From assembly GCA_020625635.1 (NCBI GenBank), contig JAHLBL010000012.1:1-17061 (forward strand): DNA of 17,061 nucleotides. The letters run 5' to 3'. The translations under genes were made by a program, and so were the position numbers. The stretch comes from a bacterium. Lineage in GTDB: Bacteria > Bacillota > Clostridia > Oscillospirales > Acutalibacteraceae. The first letter of the stretch is position 1. Each line of letters starts with the position of its first letter. Shown here in pieces: positions 1-7,135 of this stretch. Under the pieces are notes generated by a model that saw only the letters and a list, made by a program, of their open reading frames with translations, was not told the DNA's origin and did not search any database.

Positions 1-74
1 TCATGCACCAGCACACAGAGAACGATCAGTGCCGCTATCGTTATAAGTGTAATGATTGTATAATAATTCAGCAT
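1..74 (-). CDS. N-terminus of a membrane protein, truncated by window edge
   Basis: Only the first 24 codons lie in the window; the gene continues leftward past base 1. The ATG (complement of 72-74) has a good Shine-Dalgarno AAGGAG six bases upstream. The visible peptide begins MLNYYTIITLITIAALIVLC and is almost entirely one hydrophobic segment with a very short N-terminal tail, so it is a transmembrane helix or uncleaved signal anchor. Its style resembles the first helix of multi-pass membrane GGDEF cyclases of Clostridia, which would suit the neighbourhood, but that is a guess from 24 residues. It has its own strong promoter (129-157). Confidence 0.7.
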   Translation of the reverse strand, partial: MLNYYTIITLITIAALIVLCVLVH

Positions 75-128
75 AAAAATCTCCTTGCAAAAGGGAATTC
101 ATACATGGTGGTTTAAAAATTATAAGCT

Positions 129-157
129 ATTGTACTATTATATCTCTTTTTTGTCAA
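129..157 (-). promoter_or_regulatory. Sigma-A promoter for the leftward membrane-protein gene
   Basis: Reading the complement, a consensus -35 TTGACA (152-157) is followed by a 17-bp spacer and -10 TACAAT (129-134). Transcription would start near 122, giving a leader of roughly 48 nt before the ATG at 74. A second TATAAT-like string lies inside the spacer but is too close to the -35 to be used with it. Confidence 0.8.
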
Positions 158-162
158 CGCTG

Positions 163-208
163 TGTTCCACAATGGAACATTGAATTTATAAATTTTCCAA
201 AACGGAAC
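163..208. promoter_or_regulatory. Pair of phased TTCC-N5-GGAA operator-like dyads
   Basis: The first dyad is a perfect inverted repeat, TGTTCCA-CAA-TGGAACA (163-179). The second, TTCC AAAAC GGAA (195-207, followed by C208), keeps the same half-sites and 5-bp spacing. Their centres are 30 bp apart, close to three helical turns, so a regulator could bind both on one face. Both lie upstream of the -35 of the leftward promoter (centres about 49 and 79 bp upstream of the predicted start), which suits an activator or cooperative binding better than simple promoter occlusion. The cognate regulator is unknown. Confidence 0.55.
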
Positions 209-289
209 GCTATAGTTTAAAAAATATATCGTTTTTTTAATCTTGTTTGAGTTTATAATGCTATAGGGGAATACTAAATCATAAAATTA

Positions 290-327
290 CAGCCAATCAT
301 TTCAAAATGGATTGAAGTGATTGGCTG
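290..327 (-). terminator. Intrinsic terminator of the GGDEF-EAL gene
   Basis: The 14-base arms CAGCCAATCATTTC (290-303) and GAAGTGATTGGCTG (314-327) pair over their whole length except for one T/G position, around a 10-base loop. The hairpin starts 6 bp beyond the TAA of the leftward gene ending at 333. On the leftward strand the U-rich tail is modest (GTAATTTTAT); on the rightward strand TTTTGTT follows, so it can probably stop transcription both ways. Confidence 0.75.
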
Positions 328-332
328 TTTTG

Positions 333-2879
333 TTATTCGTTTTCTGACGCTGCCTTGCGCGCGGTAATAATGTAATCCATTGTGTCTGTATCGTCGATTA
401 TGTAATCACCGAATACATTGAGCTTAAGCGTTTTGCCCTTGGAGTTGGGTATGTTCAGTACGGTTTCAAAGGATTTCGAGTTGCGTACATATTCCAGCAG
501 CGGGGTGTACGGCGAGTCCGGGTTGTCGGGGCTGATACGATTTGAGAAGTAGAAACTGTTGAGCTTTGCTTCGAGTGTTTCGCGCGTCATTCCGAGTTCT
601 TCTTCAAGCCCGTTGAAAAGCACCGAAAAGCTTACGCTTCCGTTCGGCTTGCGCGTCATAAAGATTACGGTGTCGGGCGAAAAGCGCGACAGGAGCAAAA
701 TCTGCTTTTCGAGCGTTGAGAGTCTCGTGATGTCCTGAACAGCGCCGTAGAATATGTCGCGGTCTTTCTCGCGACGCAGATAATAAAAGCGCATATAAAA
801 GGTCGTCAGCGTTCCGTCGGTTTTATAGAAATGTAAAAGACCCTTTGCGCCGTTGAGCTTATCTTCCTTCGCCTGTTGCAGAAGCAGGTGTATACGCTCC
901 ACATCCGCGGGCGGTAAAAAGCGCTGGATTTTATCGAGCCTGTCGACAAAGTCGGGAACGTCCACAGCCTCGTAAAACTGCTCGTTATAGCGGATGATAT
1001 CCACGTCCTCGCCGTCCCATGAATAGAACGCGCACGGTCCGAGGATATTGTTTAGCATTGTATCGCTGTAAACATTGTTGTCGAGTATTTCACGCAGCTT
1101 GAACTGCTGGTTTGACTTAAAGGTTATTCCCGAGGTATCTATTTTGTTGTGGTCGGCAATGAGCTCCTCGTAGCTTTTTGTATCCATAGGACGGTAAAAA
1201 TAATACCCCTGGATATATCTGCATCCCATATCCTGAAGGAAGGTCTTTTGCTTTTCGTTCTCCACGCCCTCCGCGATAATTGGAAGCCCGATCGTTTTAG
1301 CCATTGAATTTATCGACTCAATGATGTGTATGCTTCTTTCGGAGTTGCTTTCGTCCATATGCAGGAACTGTGCGTCGAGTTTGATAACATCCACGCTGAG
1401 ATTTTTGAGCATATTGAGGGTTGAGTATCTGCTGCCGAAGTCGTCCATCATAACGGTAAAGCCTTTTTCGCGCAGGCTGTGGACCGCTTTACTTACGAGA
1501 TCCGCGTTGTCGGCGTATGAGGATTCGGTGATCTCGATTTTAAGCAGATTATGAGGCAGCTTATACTTTTCGGTCAGGTCGGTCAACACCTGAGCTATGT
1601 CGATATTCCGTATATCTATAGTCGAAATGTTTACGGAAACAGGCAGGGGAGTGTTGCCCTTCATGATCCAGCGCATCTGCCATTTGCAGACCTCCTCCCA
1701 GATGTAATGGTCGAGGTCGGTAATAAGTCCGTGCTTTTCGAGGGCAGGAATAAAGTGGTTTGGCGGAACTAAGCTGCCGTCGGGAAGTACCCATCGGCAA
1801 AGAGCCTCGGCTCCCACGATTTTGCCCGTAGAAGCGCGGCACTGTGGCTGAAGGTAAAAGATTATTTCGTGTTTTTTAACCGCCTGCATAAAATCGGATA
1901 CAATGCGGTACTCGGCGTCCGCCTTGGTGTACATACCCGGATCGTAAAGCTGTATGCGGTGGCGGTAGCCCTGCTTAGCGACGCGGACCGCGAGAAAAGC
2001 GCGGTCGACGATGTCGTGGATCCTGCTGTCTTCATCAACAAGACTGATTCCGAAGGCGGGCTTGAAGCTCGAATTATTGCCGCTTGATGATATGAGAGTC
2101 GAAATGTTCTCGTAGAGATCGTCGATATTTTTCTTGTCAAAGGGGATAAGCAGACAGAAATCGTCCAGACCGAAATATCCCGCTGTGCCGCCGAGATCCT
2201 CTGAGGTTTTCTTTAATATCGAACCGATCCGCGCCATCAGCAGGTCGCCAGAGCTGTGTCCGTACCATTCATTAAAGAGCTTGAAGTTGTCGATATCAGC
2301 CATGATCACGCACCATTTTACAGAGGTGTCGCGCGTGAGCTTCTCGACTTCTTTCATAAACGCCTTTTCCCTGAGCAACCCCGTGGTTTCATCACGGTTC
2401 CTGTCGGAATGGACATATTCGTCGTTCAGCCCGAGCTCGCGCGTCTTTCGGCTGTGGACGTCAAATACGTACATGCGGTAAATATCCTCGGGCAGATCCA
2501 TAAAGCTTCCCGATACAAGCACGACCTCGACCCAGCACCAGTTATCGCTGAGCAGATGAAAGCGGAATTCGTCGCAGATTATCCCCGGGATCTCTGACTT
2601 CTGAAGCTGAAACCTGAGTGTTACGGGGTCGATCAGCCCGCAGAAGCGCGCTTTGTCGTCGGGGTGGACCACTAATTCGGACATGCTAAGAAAGAGCTCC
2701 TTAAACGAGCCTTCCGTCAGGGGAGAGGAGTACTTTTTAGCCGTGTAAAAGAGCTTTGTAAAATTGTCGTTTGTTATATTGAATTCAGTTAACTCATCAA
2801 ACGATGAGTTGTTCAGAAAGTCCGAGATGGCTTTCCGATCCTTTAATTGTCTGAACAGTCGAAACAAACCAGTGTCCAT
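333..2879 (-). CDS. PAS-GGDEF-EAL-PAS protein, probable c-di-GMP phosphodiesterase with degenerate GGDEF
   Basis: An 848-residue protein with no membrane segment, so probably cytoplasmic. Domains in order: PAS-like fold (about 70-145), GGDEF (about 160-312), EAL (about 322-572), second PAS-like domain (about 610-720) and a C-terminal region with no clear family. The GGDEF signature reads GLDDF (237-241), so cyclase activity is doubtful; it may be a regulatory domain. The EAL domain keeps its metal and catalytic set: E358 in EAL, N417, E449/E452, DDFG at 479-482, K500, E537 and Q557, so hydrolysis of c-di-GMP to pGpG is the likely reaction. The ATG is preceded by AAGGGCGG at 5-bp spacing. It is a single-gene unit with its own promoter and terminator. 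The product class is secure; the balance of activities is inferred. Confidence 0.93.
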   Translation of the reverse strand: MDTGLFRLFRQLKDRKAISDFLNNSSFDELTEFNITNDNFTKLFYTAKKYSSPLTEGSFKELFLSMSELVVHPDDKARFCGLIDPVTLRFQLQKSEIPGIICDEFRFHLLSDNWCWVEVVLVSGSFMDLPEDIYRMYVFDVHSRKTRELGLNDEYVHSDRNRDETTGLLREKAFMKEVEKLTRDTSVKWCVIMADIDNFKLFNEWYGHSSGDLLMARIGSILKKTSEDLGGTAGYFGLDDFCLLIPFDKKNIDDLYENISTLISSSGNNSSFKPAFGISLVDEDSRIHDIVDRAFLAVRVAKQGYRHRIQLYDPGMYTKADAEYRIVSDFMQAVKKHEIIFYLQPQCRASTGKIVGAEALCRWVLPDGSLVPPNHFIPALEKHGLITDLDHYIWEEVCKWQMRWIMKGNTPLPVSVNISTIDIRNIDIAQVLTDLTEKYKLPHNLLKIEITESSYADNADLVSKAVHSLREKGFTVMMDDFGSRYSTLNMLKNLSVDVIKLDAQFLHMDESNSERSIHIIESINSMAKTIGLPIIAEGVENEKQKTFLQDMGCRYIQGYYFYRPMDTKSYEELIADHNKIDTSGITFKSNQQFKLREILDNNVYSDTMLNNILGPCAFYSWDGEDVDIIRYNEQFYEAVDVPDFVDRLDKIQRFLPPADVERIHLLLQQAKEDKLNGAKGLLHFYKTDGTLTTFYMRFYYLRREKDRDIFYGAVQDITRLSTLEKQILLLSRFSPDTVIFMTRKPNGSVSFSVLFNGLEEELGMTRETLEAKLNSFYFSNRISPDNPDSPYTPLLEYVRNSKSFETVLNIPNSKGKTLKLNVFGDYIIDDTDTMDYIITARKAASENE

Positions 2880-2908
2880 ATTTACCGCCCTTAACTGTTA
2901 TTCAATTT

Positions 2909-2937
2909 ATTTTATTATTAAAAGCGCTTTTTTTCAA
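2909..2937 (-). promoter_or_regulatory. Promoter of the GGDEF-EAL gene with a cre-like palindrome in the spacer
   Basis: On the complement, TTGAAA (2932-2937), a 17-bp spacer and TAAAAT (2909-2914) make a reasonable sigma-A promoter, starting near 2902. A perfect 12-bp palindrome AAAAGCGCTTTT (2920-2931) occupies most of the spacer. It matches 11 of 14 positions of the idealised CcpA site TGAAAGCGCTTTCA, lacking only the outer G and CA, so catabolite repression is possible but unproven. Confidence 0.6.
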
Positions 2938-2952
2938 TACTGCGGCAGTATT
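2936..2952. repeat. Perfect 17-bp palindrome beside the leftward -35
   Basis: AATACTGC-G-GCAGTATT is a perfect 8-1-8 dyad touching the upstream edge of the -35 of the GGDEF-EAL promoter, a typical operator position. The ACTGC/GCAGT half-sites recur in the inverted repeat at 3138-3166 over the divergent promoter. Confidence 0.55.
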
Positions 2953-3045
2953 TTCAGAGTAATAACTATATTTTTTCCGGAATTTTATTGAAAACATCCA
3001 GAAATAATTCGACCAAATCATAATAATATTCACCCTCGAAAATCC

Positions 3046-3113
3046 GTTGGGTGATCTGTATAAATACTCGTTCTAAAAGCTGTTGGGTAATCTGTATAAA
3101 TACTCATTATAAA
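3046..3113. repeat. Two-copy 36-bp tandem direct repeat
   Basis: The unit at 3046-3077 recurs at 3082-3113 with 3 mismatches over 32 bases, separated by 4 bp (period 36). Each copy contains GTATAAATAC (3058-3067 and 3094-3103), whose outer GTAT/ATAC arms are themselves a short dyad. It lies upstream of the rightward HD-GYP promoter. Two copies without spacers do not make a CRISPR array; a duplicated regulator site or a simple duplication are both possible. Confidence 0.7.
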
Positions 3114-3137
3114 TTATATTGAATATGACGAAACGAT

Positions 3138-3171
3138 TCACTGCGATATGGATTGTATTGCAGTGATTTTT
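3138..3171 (+). repeat. 11-bp inverted repeat over the HD-GYP promoter, possibly a terminator
   Basis: Arms TCACTGCGATA (3138-3148) and TATTGCAGTGA (3156-3166) pair fully with one G/T position around a 7-base loop, and TTTTT follows (3167-3171). As RNA this would be a credible terminator, but no rightward gene is visible upstream. As DNA it covers the -35 and part of the spacer of the promoter at 3153-3181, so an operator is at least as likely. Confidence 0.5.
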
Positions 3172-3181
3172 GTTATATAAT
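3153..3181 (+). promoter_or_regulatory. Promoter of the HD-GYP gene
   Basis: A consensus -10 TATAAT (3176-3181) lies 17 bp after TTGTAT (3153-3158), which matches only the TTG of the -35 consensus. The start would be near 3188, giving a leader of roughly 90 nt. The weak -35 within an inverted repeat suggests regulation. Confidence 0.6.
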
Positions 3182-3193
3182 AGTTTTGTATGG

Positions 3194-3250
3194 GCAATAC
3201 GGCGAATAAATCAGCCGTCAGGACGTGCGCACTGAATTGTGCGGTGTTGC
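3194..3250 (+). other. Foldable three-way-junction leader of the HD-GYP gene
   Basis: Three helices fit together: GCAATAC (3194-3200) with GTGTTGC (3244-3250), GGC (3201-3203) with GCC (3214-3216), and CGCAC (3228-3232) with GTGCG (3239-3243). The closed element begins just after the predicted start and ends about 20 bp before the Shine-Dalgarno. It contains GGGCAA and GGACG, echoing class I c-di-GMP riboswitches, but lacks the CAAAGCC segment and tetraloop, so I do not call a known class. Confidence 0.3.
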
Positions 3251-3280
3251 TTATATATAGGAGTTTGTTGGGAGGAATGA

Positions 3281-5404
3281 ATTATCACCATATTAAAACA
3301 AAAAAAGGAAAAACATACCTGGCTTTCGCTTGTGGTATTGGTAGTTTCGTGTATAATTCTGAATAACCTCGGCACACGTTTAAACGAGATTTTCGGCCTT
3401 CCGTTATATCTTGATAATGTCGGCACAATTCTCGCGGCGCTTTCGGGCGGCTACATTCCCTGTATTACCGTCGGTTTTTTGTCGAACCTTATCGCGGGAA
3501 TAGCTAATCCCAGTTCCATATACTATTGCGTCATAAGTGTGCTGGTTGCAGTCACGGCGGTAGTGTTCGTAAGAAAGCTCAGGCGGGTACGCATCCATTA
3601 CATAATCTTGGCGGTATTGACCTTTGCTTTTTTGGGCGGAGTTCTCGGCGGAATACTGACGTGGCTGATTTACGGCAAGAGCTTCGGAGAAGGCTTCGCT
3701 GTGGATTTTGCCGCTTCGATCGACCGCGCCGTACCTATGGGCTACTTCTTCTCGAATTTATTATCGCTGTTTTTGATTGACATTGTCGATAAGGCGATCG
3801 TCACGGCGGTGTCGATCCTTATATATAAGCTGCTGCCCTCAAAGCTTTTTAAGTATTTAAAAGCGCAGAGCTGGTATTACATCACCATAATAGAGAAAAC
3901 AAGTCATAAAATCCGCGGACACGTGTCGCTTCGTATGAAGTCGTCTTTGGTCGTCGCGATATCAACGACACTGGTTGCGGCGGCAGCTATACTTTTCTCG
4001 ATCGTACAGTACCACAACTCGTTTATGGATGATTATACACATCAGGCGGAATACGCCGCCAGAGTTATCGCCACCCATATCAACCCCGAAAGAATAGAGA
4101 GTTACCTGAAATACGGAGAAAAAGCGAAGGGCTACGCCGAGACGGAGGAGCTTTTGCAGAACATCAGCGACGCTTCTCCCGAAATCCAGTTCGTTTATGT
4201 TTATCAGATAAGGAAGGACGGAACGCACGTTATTTTTGACCTCGATACAAAGGATGTAGAGGCGGATTCCCCCGGAGATATAATCGAGCATGACAATACG
4301 ATAAAAAAGTATCTGAATCAGTTTTTGTCGGGAGAAAACGTTCCCGCTGATATAACCGACGACAGCGACGGCTGGCTGATGTCTGTCTATGAGCCTATCC
4401 GCAACAAAGCGGGCAAGGTCGTGTGCTATGTCGGAGTGGATATGTCAATGAGCCGTCTCAACTCCGACGAAACAGCCGTTCTCGCGAAAGTAATCTCGCT
4501 GCTGCTCGGCTTCCTTTTGCTGATCAGAACCTACGCGGTATGGATATCCGAGCGTCATATTGTAAGACCTGTAAACAAGATCGCCAACGCGGCAGGTCTC
4601 TTTAACTACGATACGCCCCAGGCGCGTGAGGAAAGCCTTAAAATGATGTATGAGCTCGGTATAGATACGGGCGATGAAATCGAGCATCTTTACGAGGAGT
4701 ATAAAAAAATTACCTTCGATACCGTGAGCTTCATTAACGAGGTTGAGCTGAAGAGAGAACAGGTCACGCGTTTGCAGAACGGACTCGTGCTCGTTCTCGC
4801 GGATATGGTAGAAAACCGTGACAAGTGCACGGGCGACCACGTACTCAAGACGGCGGTTTACTGCGAGGTGATCCTTCGCCGTATGAAGGAGGACGGTATC
4901 TACGCCGACCAGCTAAGCGATGAATTCATAAACGAGGTAGTCCACTCGGCTCCTCTCCACGATATAGGAAAAATCAAGGTTTCCGATATTATTCTCAATA
5001 AACCCGGCAAGCTGACTGATGATGAGTTTAAGACGATGCAGAGCCATACGACCGCGGGCGGTGAAATCATCGATAAGGTCATCAAGACCGTCGGTGAGAA
5101 ATCCGAGTACCTTACAGAAGCGAAAAACCTCGCTTCCTATCACCACGAAAAGTGGAACGGAAAGGGTTATCCGACGGGTATTTCGGGAGAGGAAATTCCT
5201 CTGTCGGCGCGTGTTATGGCTGTAGCCGATGTCTTTGACGCGCTCGTGTCACGACGCAGCTACAAGGAGCCTTTCTCCGTAGATAAGGCGATAAGCATTA
5301 TCCGCGAGGACGCGGGCAAACACTTTGACCCGCTGGTCGTTCAGGCGTTCCTCAACGCCGAGGACGAGATAAGACGCGTCCAGAAGCTCAATATGGAGCT
5401 GTAA
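3281..5404 (+). CDS. Membrane HD-GYP c-di-GMP phosphodiesterase with sensor region; unusual start
   Basis: About 707 residues. An N-terminal block of several membrane helices (about 11-195) recalls ECF-transporter S components or multi-pass sensor domains. Then come a helix (about 221-243), a Cache-like extracytoplasmic region (about 245-395), another helix (about 401-420), a linker and an HD-GYP domain (about 495-695) with HDIGK (560-564), HH (621-622), GYP (629-631) and a conserved D in VADVFDAL. It should hydrolyse c-di-GMP in response to an outside or membrane signal. Start choice: the GTG at 3332 lacks a Shine-Dalgarno and would cut the first helix. GGGAGG (3270-3275) ideally serves ATT at 3281, an allowed but rare start. 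The ATG at 3277 is one frame off and would join only if the seven-A run (3300-3306) were six. Function is secure; the start is not. Confidence 0.88.
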   Translation: MITILKQKKEKHTWLSLVVLVVSCIILNNLGTRLNEIFGLPLYLDNVGTILAALSGGYIPCITVGFLSNLIAGIANPSSIYYCVISVLVAVTAVVFVRKLRRVRIHYIILAVLTFAFLGGVLGGILTWLIYGKSFGEGFAVDFAASIDRAVPMGYFFSNLLSLFLIDIVDKAIVTAVSILIYKLLPSKLFKYLKAQSWYYITIIEKTSHKIRGHVSLRMKSSLVVAISTTLVAAAAILFSIVQYHNSFMDDYTHQAEYAARVIATHINPERIESYLKYGEKAKGYAETEELLQNISDASPEIQFVYVYQIRKDGTHVIFDLDTKDVEADSPGDIIEHDNTIKKYLNQFLSGENVPADITDDSDGWLMSVYEPIRNKAGKVVCYVGVDMSMSRLNSDETAVLAKVISLLLGFLLLIRTYAVWISERHIVRPVNKIANAAGLFNYDTPQAREESLKMMYELGIDTGDEIEHLYEEYKKITFDTVSFINEVELKREQVTRLQNGLVLVLADMVENRDKCTGDHVLKTAVYCEVILRRMKEDGIYADQLSDEFINEVVHSAPLHDIGKIKVSDIILNKPGKLTDDEFKTMQSHTTAGGEIIDKVIKTVGEKSEYLTEAKNLASYHHEKWNGKGYPTGISGEEIPLSARVMAVADVFDALVSRRSYKEPFSVDKAISIIREDAGKHFDPLVVQAFLNAEDEIRRVQKLNMEL

Positions 5405-5430
5405 GCCGATCGGCAATAAACACAAAAAAT

Positions 5431-5458
5431 GAGGCAGGAATTATCAGGTTCCTGCCTC
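5431..5458. terminator. Bidirectional terminator between convergent genes
   Basis: Perfect 10-bp arms GAGGCAGGAA (5431-5440) and TTCCTGCCTC (5449-5458) enclose an 8-base loop. GTATTTTAT follows on the rightward strand and ATTTTTTGTG on the leftward strand, so it can serve both the HD-GYP gene ending at 5404 and the cyclase ending at 5464. Confidence 0.88.
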
Positions 5459-5463
5459 GTATT

Positions 5464-6818
5464 TTATCTTCTTCGTCTTTCGGGGAAGCGACGGTAAAAC
5501 GCCGCCTTGTCCATATACATATTATCGTCGGCGCGCTTGAATACTTCCTTGTAGCCGACGTCCTTATCCTTGTCGTAGATTGCGTAGCCCTTTGACAACG
5601 ACAGCGGGATCACATAAGGCTTCTGCTCCTTGTTGACTTCGGCTATCACATCGTCCGCGTCTTTGAACAGCCTTTCCATTTCTTCCTGAGAATCGGTCGG
5701 AATCACTACTATGAATTCGTCGCCTCCGATGCGGAAGATGTTCTTCTTGCCGAACACGCGGATCATAATGTTCGCCTCGTCGATCAACGCCAAATCGCCG
5801 TATTCGTGACCGTAGTTGTCGTTTATATCCTTAAGTCCGTTTATATCGAATATCGCTACGCTGAATACCGCGGTGCCGTTTTTGATATCATCTTCAAGGT
5901 GTCTGACGGTTTCGAGGTAAGCGGCTTTGTTGCCGACCGATGTGAGCGCGTCGACATACGCCTGTCTGTGTACGTTGGCGATTTCGTGCCGCAGCACTTT
6001 TTGCATAGCGAGAATCCTCTCGCCGAAATCGCTGATATCGTTTCCTTTCGCTTTGCTGTCGGGAACTTTGACGCCTTTCGTGTCGTGTGAACGGGGCATA
6101 TTGCCGCCGATTTCACCTACCAGATCCTCGACGTTGTCCGCGAGGATATTCAGCTGGCTGTAGAGCTGTCGGTATCTTTTGCGTGACTGCTCGGTGAGTA
6201 TAACGACGATCAGCGCGCCGATAAGCAGCGACAATCCGCAGATTACGAAAATAGTCGTCCTTTGCGACGATACCTGATTCTCATACCATTCGGCGCTGAA
6301 ATCGACCGCTACAATTCCCGCGACCTTTCCTTTTGAATCATAAACGGGGCTGTACGCACTGTAAAATCTGCCCCACCTGTCCTCATAGGGAACTTCATCG
6401 ACGTCAGGCGTGCCGAGACTCGCCGTGTACAGCGCGTCGGTATAGGCGACGGGGGAGCCGAACTCACCGGGATCTACGGGCTCAGGGTCGACCGTAAAAA
6501 CGAAATTCTTATTTCCCAAATCTTTTATACAATAAATATATTCAAGCTCTATATTGTCAAGAAAACACGTGAGAGTGCGTATAACCTTACGGTATTCCTC
6601 GGTGTCCTTATCGTCAGCCGTCAGACGCTCGAGCTCATCGCCGCCAGCATATCGGCTGCCGTATTGGATACGTCGAGCATTCTGCCCTGTATGATCGAAG
6701 TCAGCGCTTTATTGGATTGGTATGACAGAAAAAAACCCAGCGTAACATTAACAATTACCAGAAAAAGCGATATTATTATAATGTATCGGGAACGCTCAGT
6801 GAATTTCCTTTTCTTCAT
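5464..6818 (-). pseudogene. Cache-GGDEF diguanylate cyclase, split by a one-base frameshift
   Basis: Translation from ATG (6816-6818, AAGGA seven bases upstream) gives a membrane anchor (about 13-35) and the start of a sensor domain, then stops with TGA near 6622. The rest of the protein continues in another frame: DELERLTADDKDTEEYRKV and onward, through a Cache-like domain, a second helix (about 188-209 of the restored protein) and a complete GGDEF domain with RIGGDEF (about 365-369). The N-terminal and C-terminal parts form one standard receptor cyclase of about 451 residues if one base is restored near 6638-6646, where GCGGCGATGAG would read well as GCGGGCGATGAG. No RxxD inhibitory site precedes GGDEF (FGKK occupies it), so product inhibition is unlikely. 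The TTG at 6517-6519 would leave a protein without anchor or full sensor. Sequencing error, recent mutation or phase variation are all possible. Confidence 0.85.
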
Positions 6819-6892
6819 TTTGAATCCTTCTCTCTGTGATATTGGCTGACTAAGTAAACGGATCGGATCATAATGCGAAAATAATCAACACC

Positions 6893-6921
6893 ATTATAAA
6901 TGATTTTTATATAAAAATCAA
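6893..6921 (-). promoter_or_regulatory. Promoter of the split diguanylate cyclase
   Basis: On the complement, TTGATT (6916-6921), a 17-bp spacer and a consensus TATAAT (6893-6898) predict a start near 6886 and a leader of about 68 nt. An intact promoter and Shine-Dalgarno argue that the cyclase is, or recently was, expressed. Confidence 0.75.
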
Positions 6922-6963
6922 CACAAAATTATATAATATTACCACAAATTTGATTTTTTATGT

Positions 6964-7023
6964 TTGTCGACTGTCACAATACGTCGGTTGTTGAAAAAAC
7001 AACGGCTTGTGCAAATCTGACAA
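6964..7023. repeat. Nested interrupted inverted repeat between divergent promoters
   Basis: Three pairs of arms share one centre: TTGTC (6964-6968)/GACAA (7019-7023), CACAA (6975-6979)/TTGTG (7007-7011) and GTTGTT (6987-6992)/AACAAC (6998-7003) around GAAAA. No U-tract follows on either strand, so it is not a normal terminator. It lies between the cyclase promoter and the riboswitch promoter and may be a multi-site operator. The rest of the 6819-7090 gap shows only AT-rich DNA. Confidence 0.4.
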
Positions 7024-7090
7024 CTTATACAGGCGTTTTATAGAACAATATGTCAATGATTACAAATAGTTACAAAGAAAGGATTATGTG

Positions 7091-7119
7091 TTGACTTCAA
7101 GTAAAGTTTTTGATATAAT
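7091..7119 (+). promoter_or_regulatory. Promoter of the riboswitch-controlled operon
   Basis: TTGACT (7091-7096), an exact 17-bp spacer and TATAAT (7114-7119) make a near-consensus sigma-A promoter. The start near 7126 is about 10 nt before the aptamer core. Confidence 0.88.
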
Positions 7120-7135
7120 TTAATAAATTAATAAC

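Noticed and set aside
254..331. A possible short rightward RNA: TATAAT at 254-259, then a hairpin and TTTT
   Set aside because: The matching -35 is only a T run, the transcript would be about 60 nt, and the hairpin is fully explained as the terminator of the leftward gene.
3046..3113. CRISPR repeats
   Set aside because: Only two copies, 4 bp apart with no spacer-sized gap and no cas genes.
3191..3250. Second c-di-GMP-I riboswitch before the HD-GYP gene
   Set aside because: GGGCAA and GGACG are present, but the CAAAGCC segment, GNRA tetraloop and correct helix spacing are missing; kept only as an unclassified folded leader.
3277..3366. Short rightward ORF from ATG 3277 as a separate leader peptide
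   Set aside because: Only 29 codons, the Shine-Dalgarno is one base from the ATG, and its content is better explained as the main gene read one frame off; not excluded entirely.
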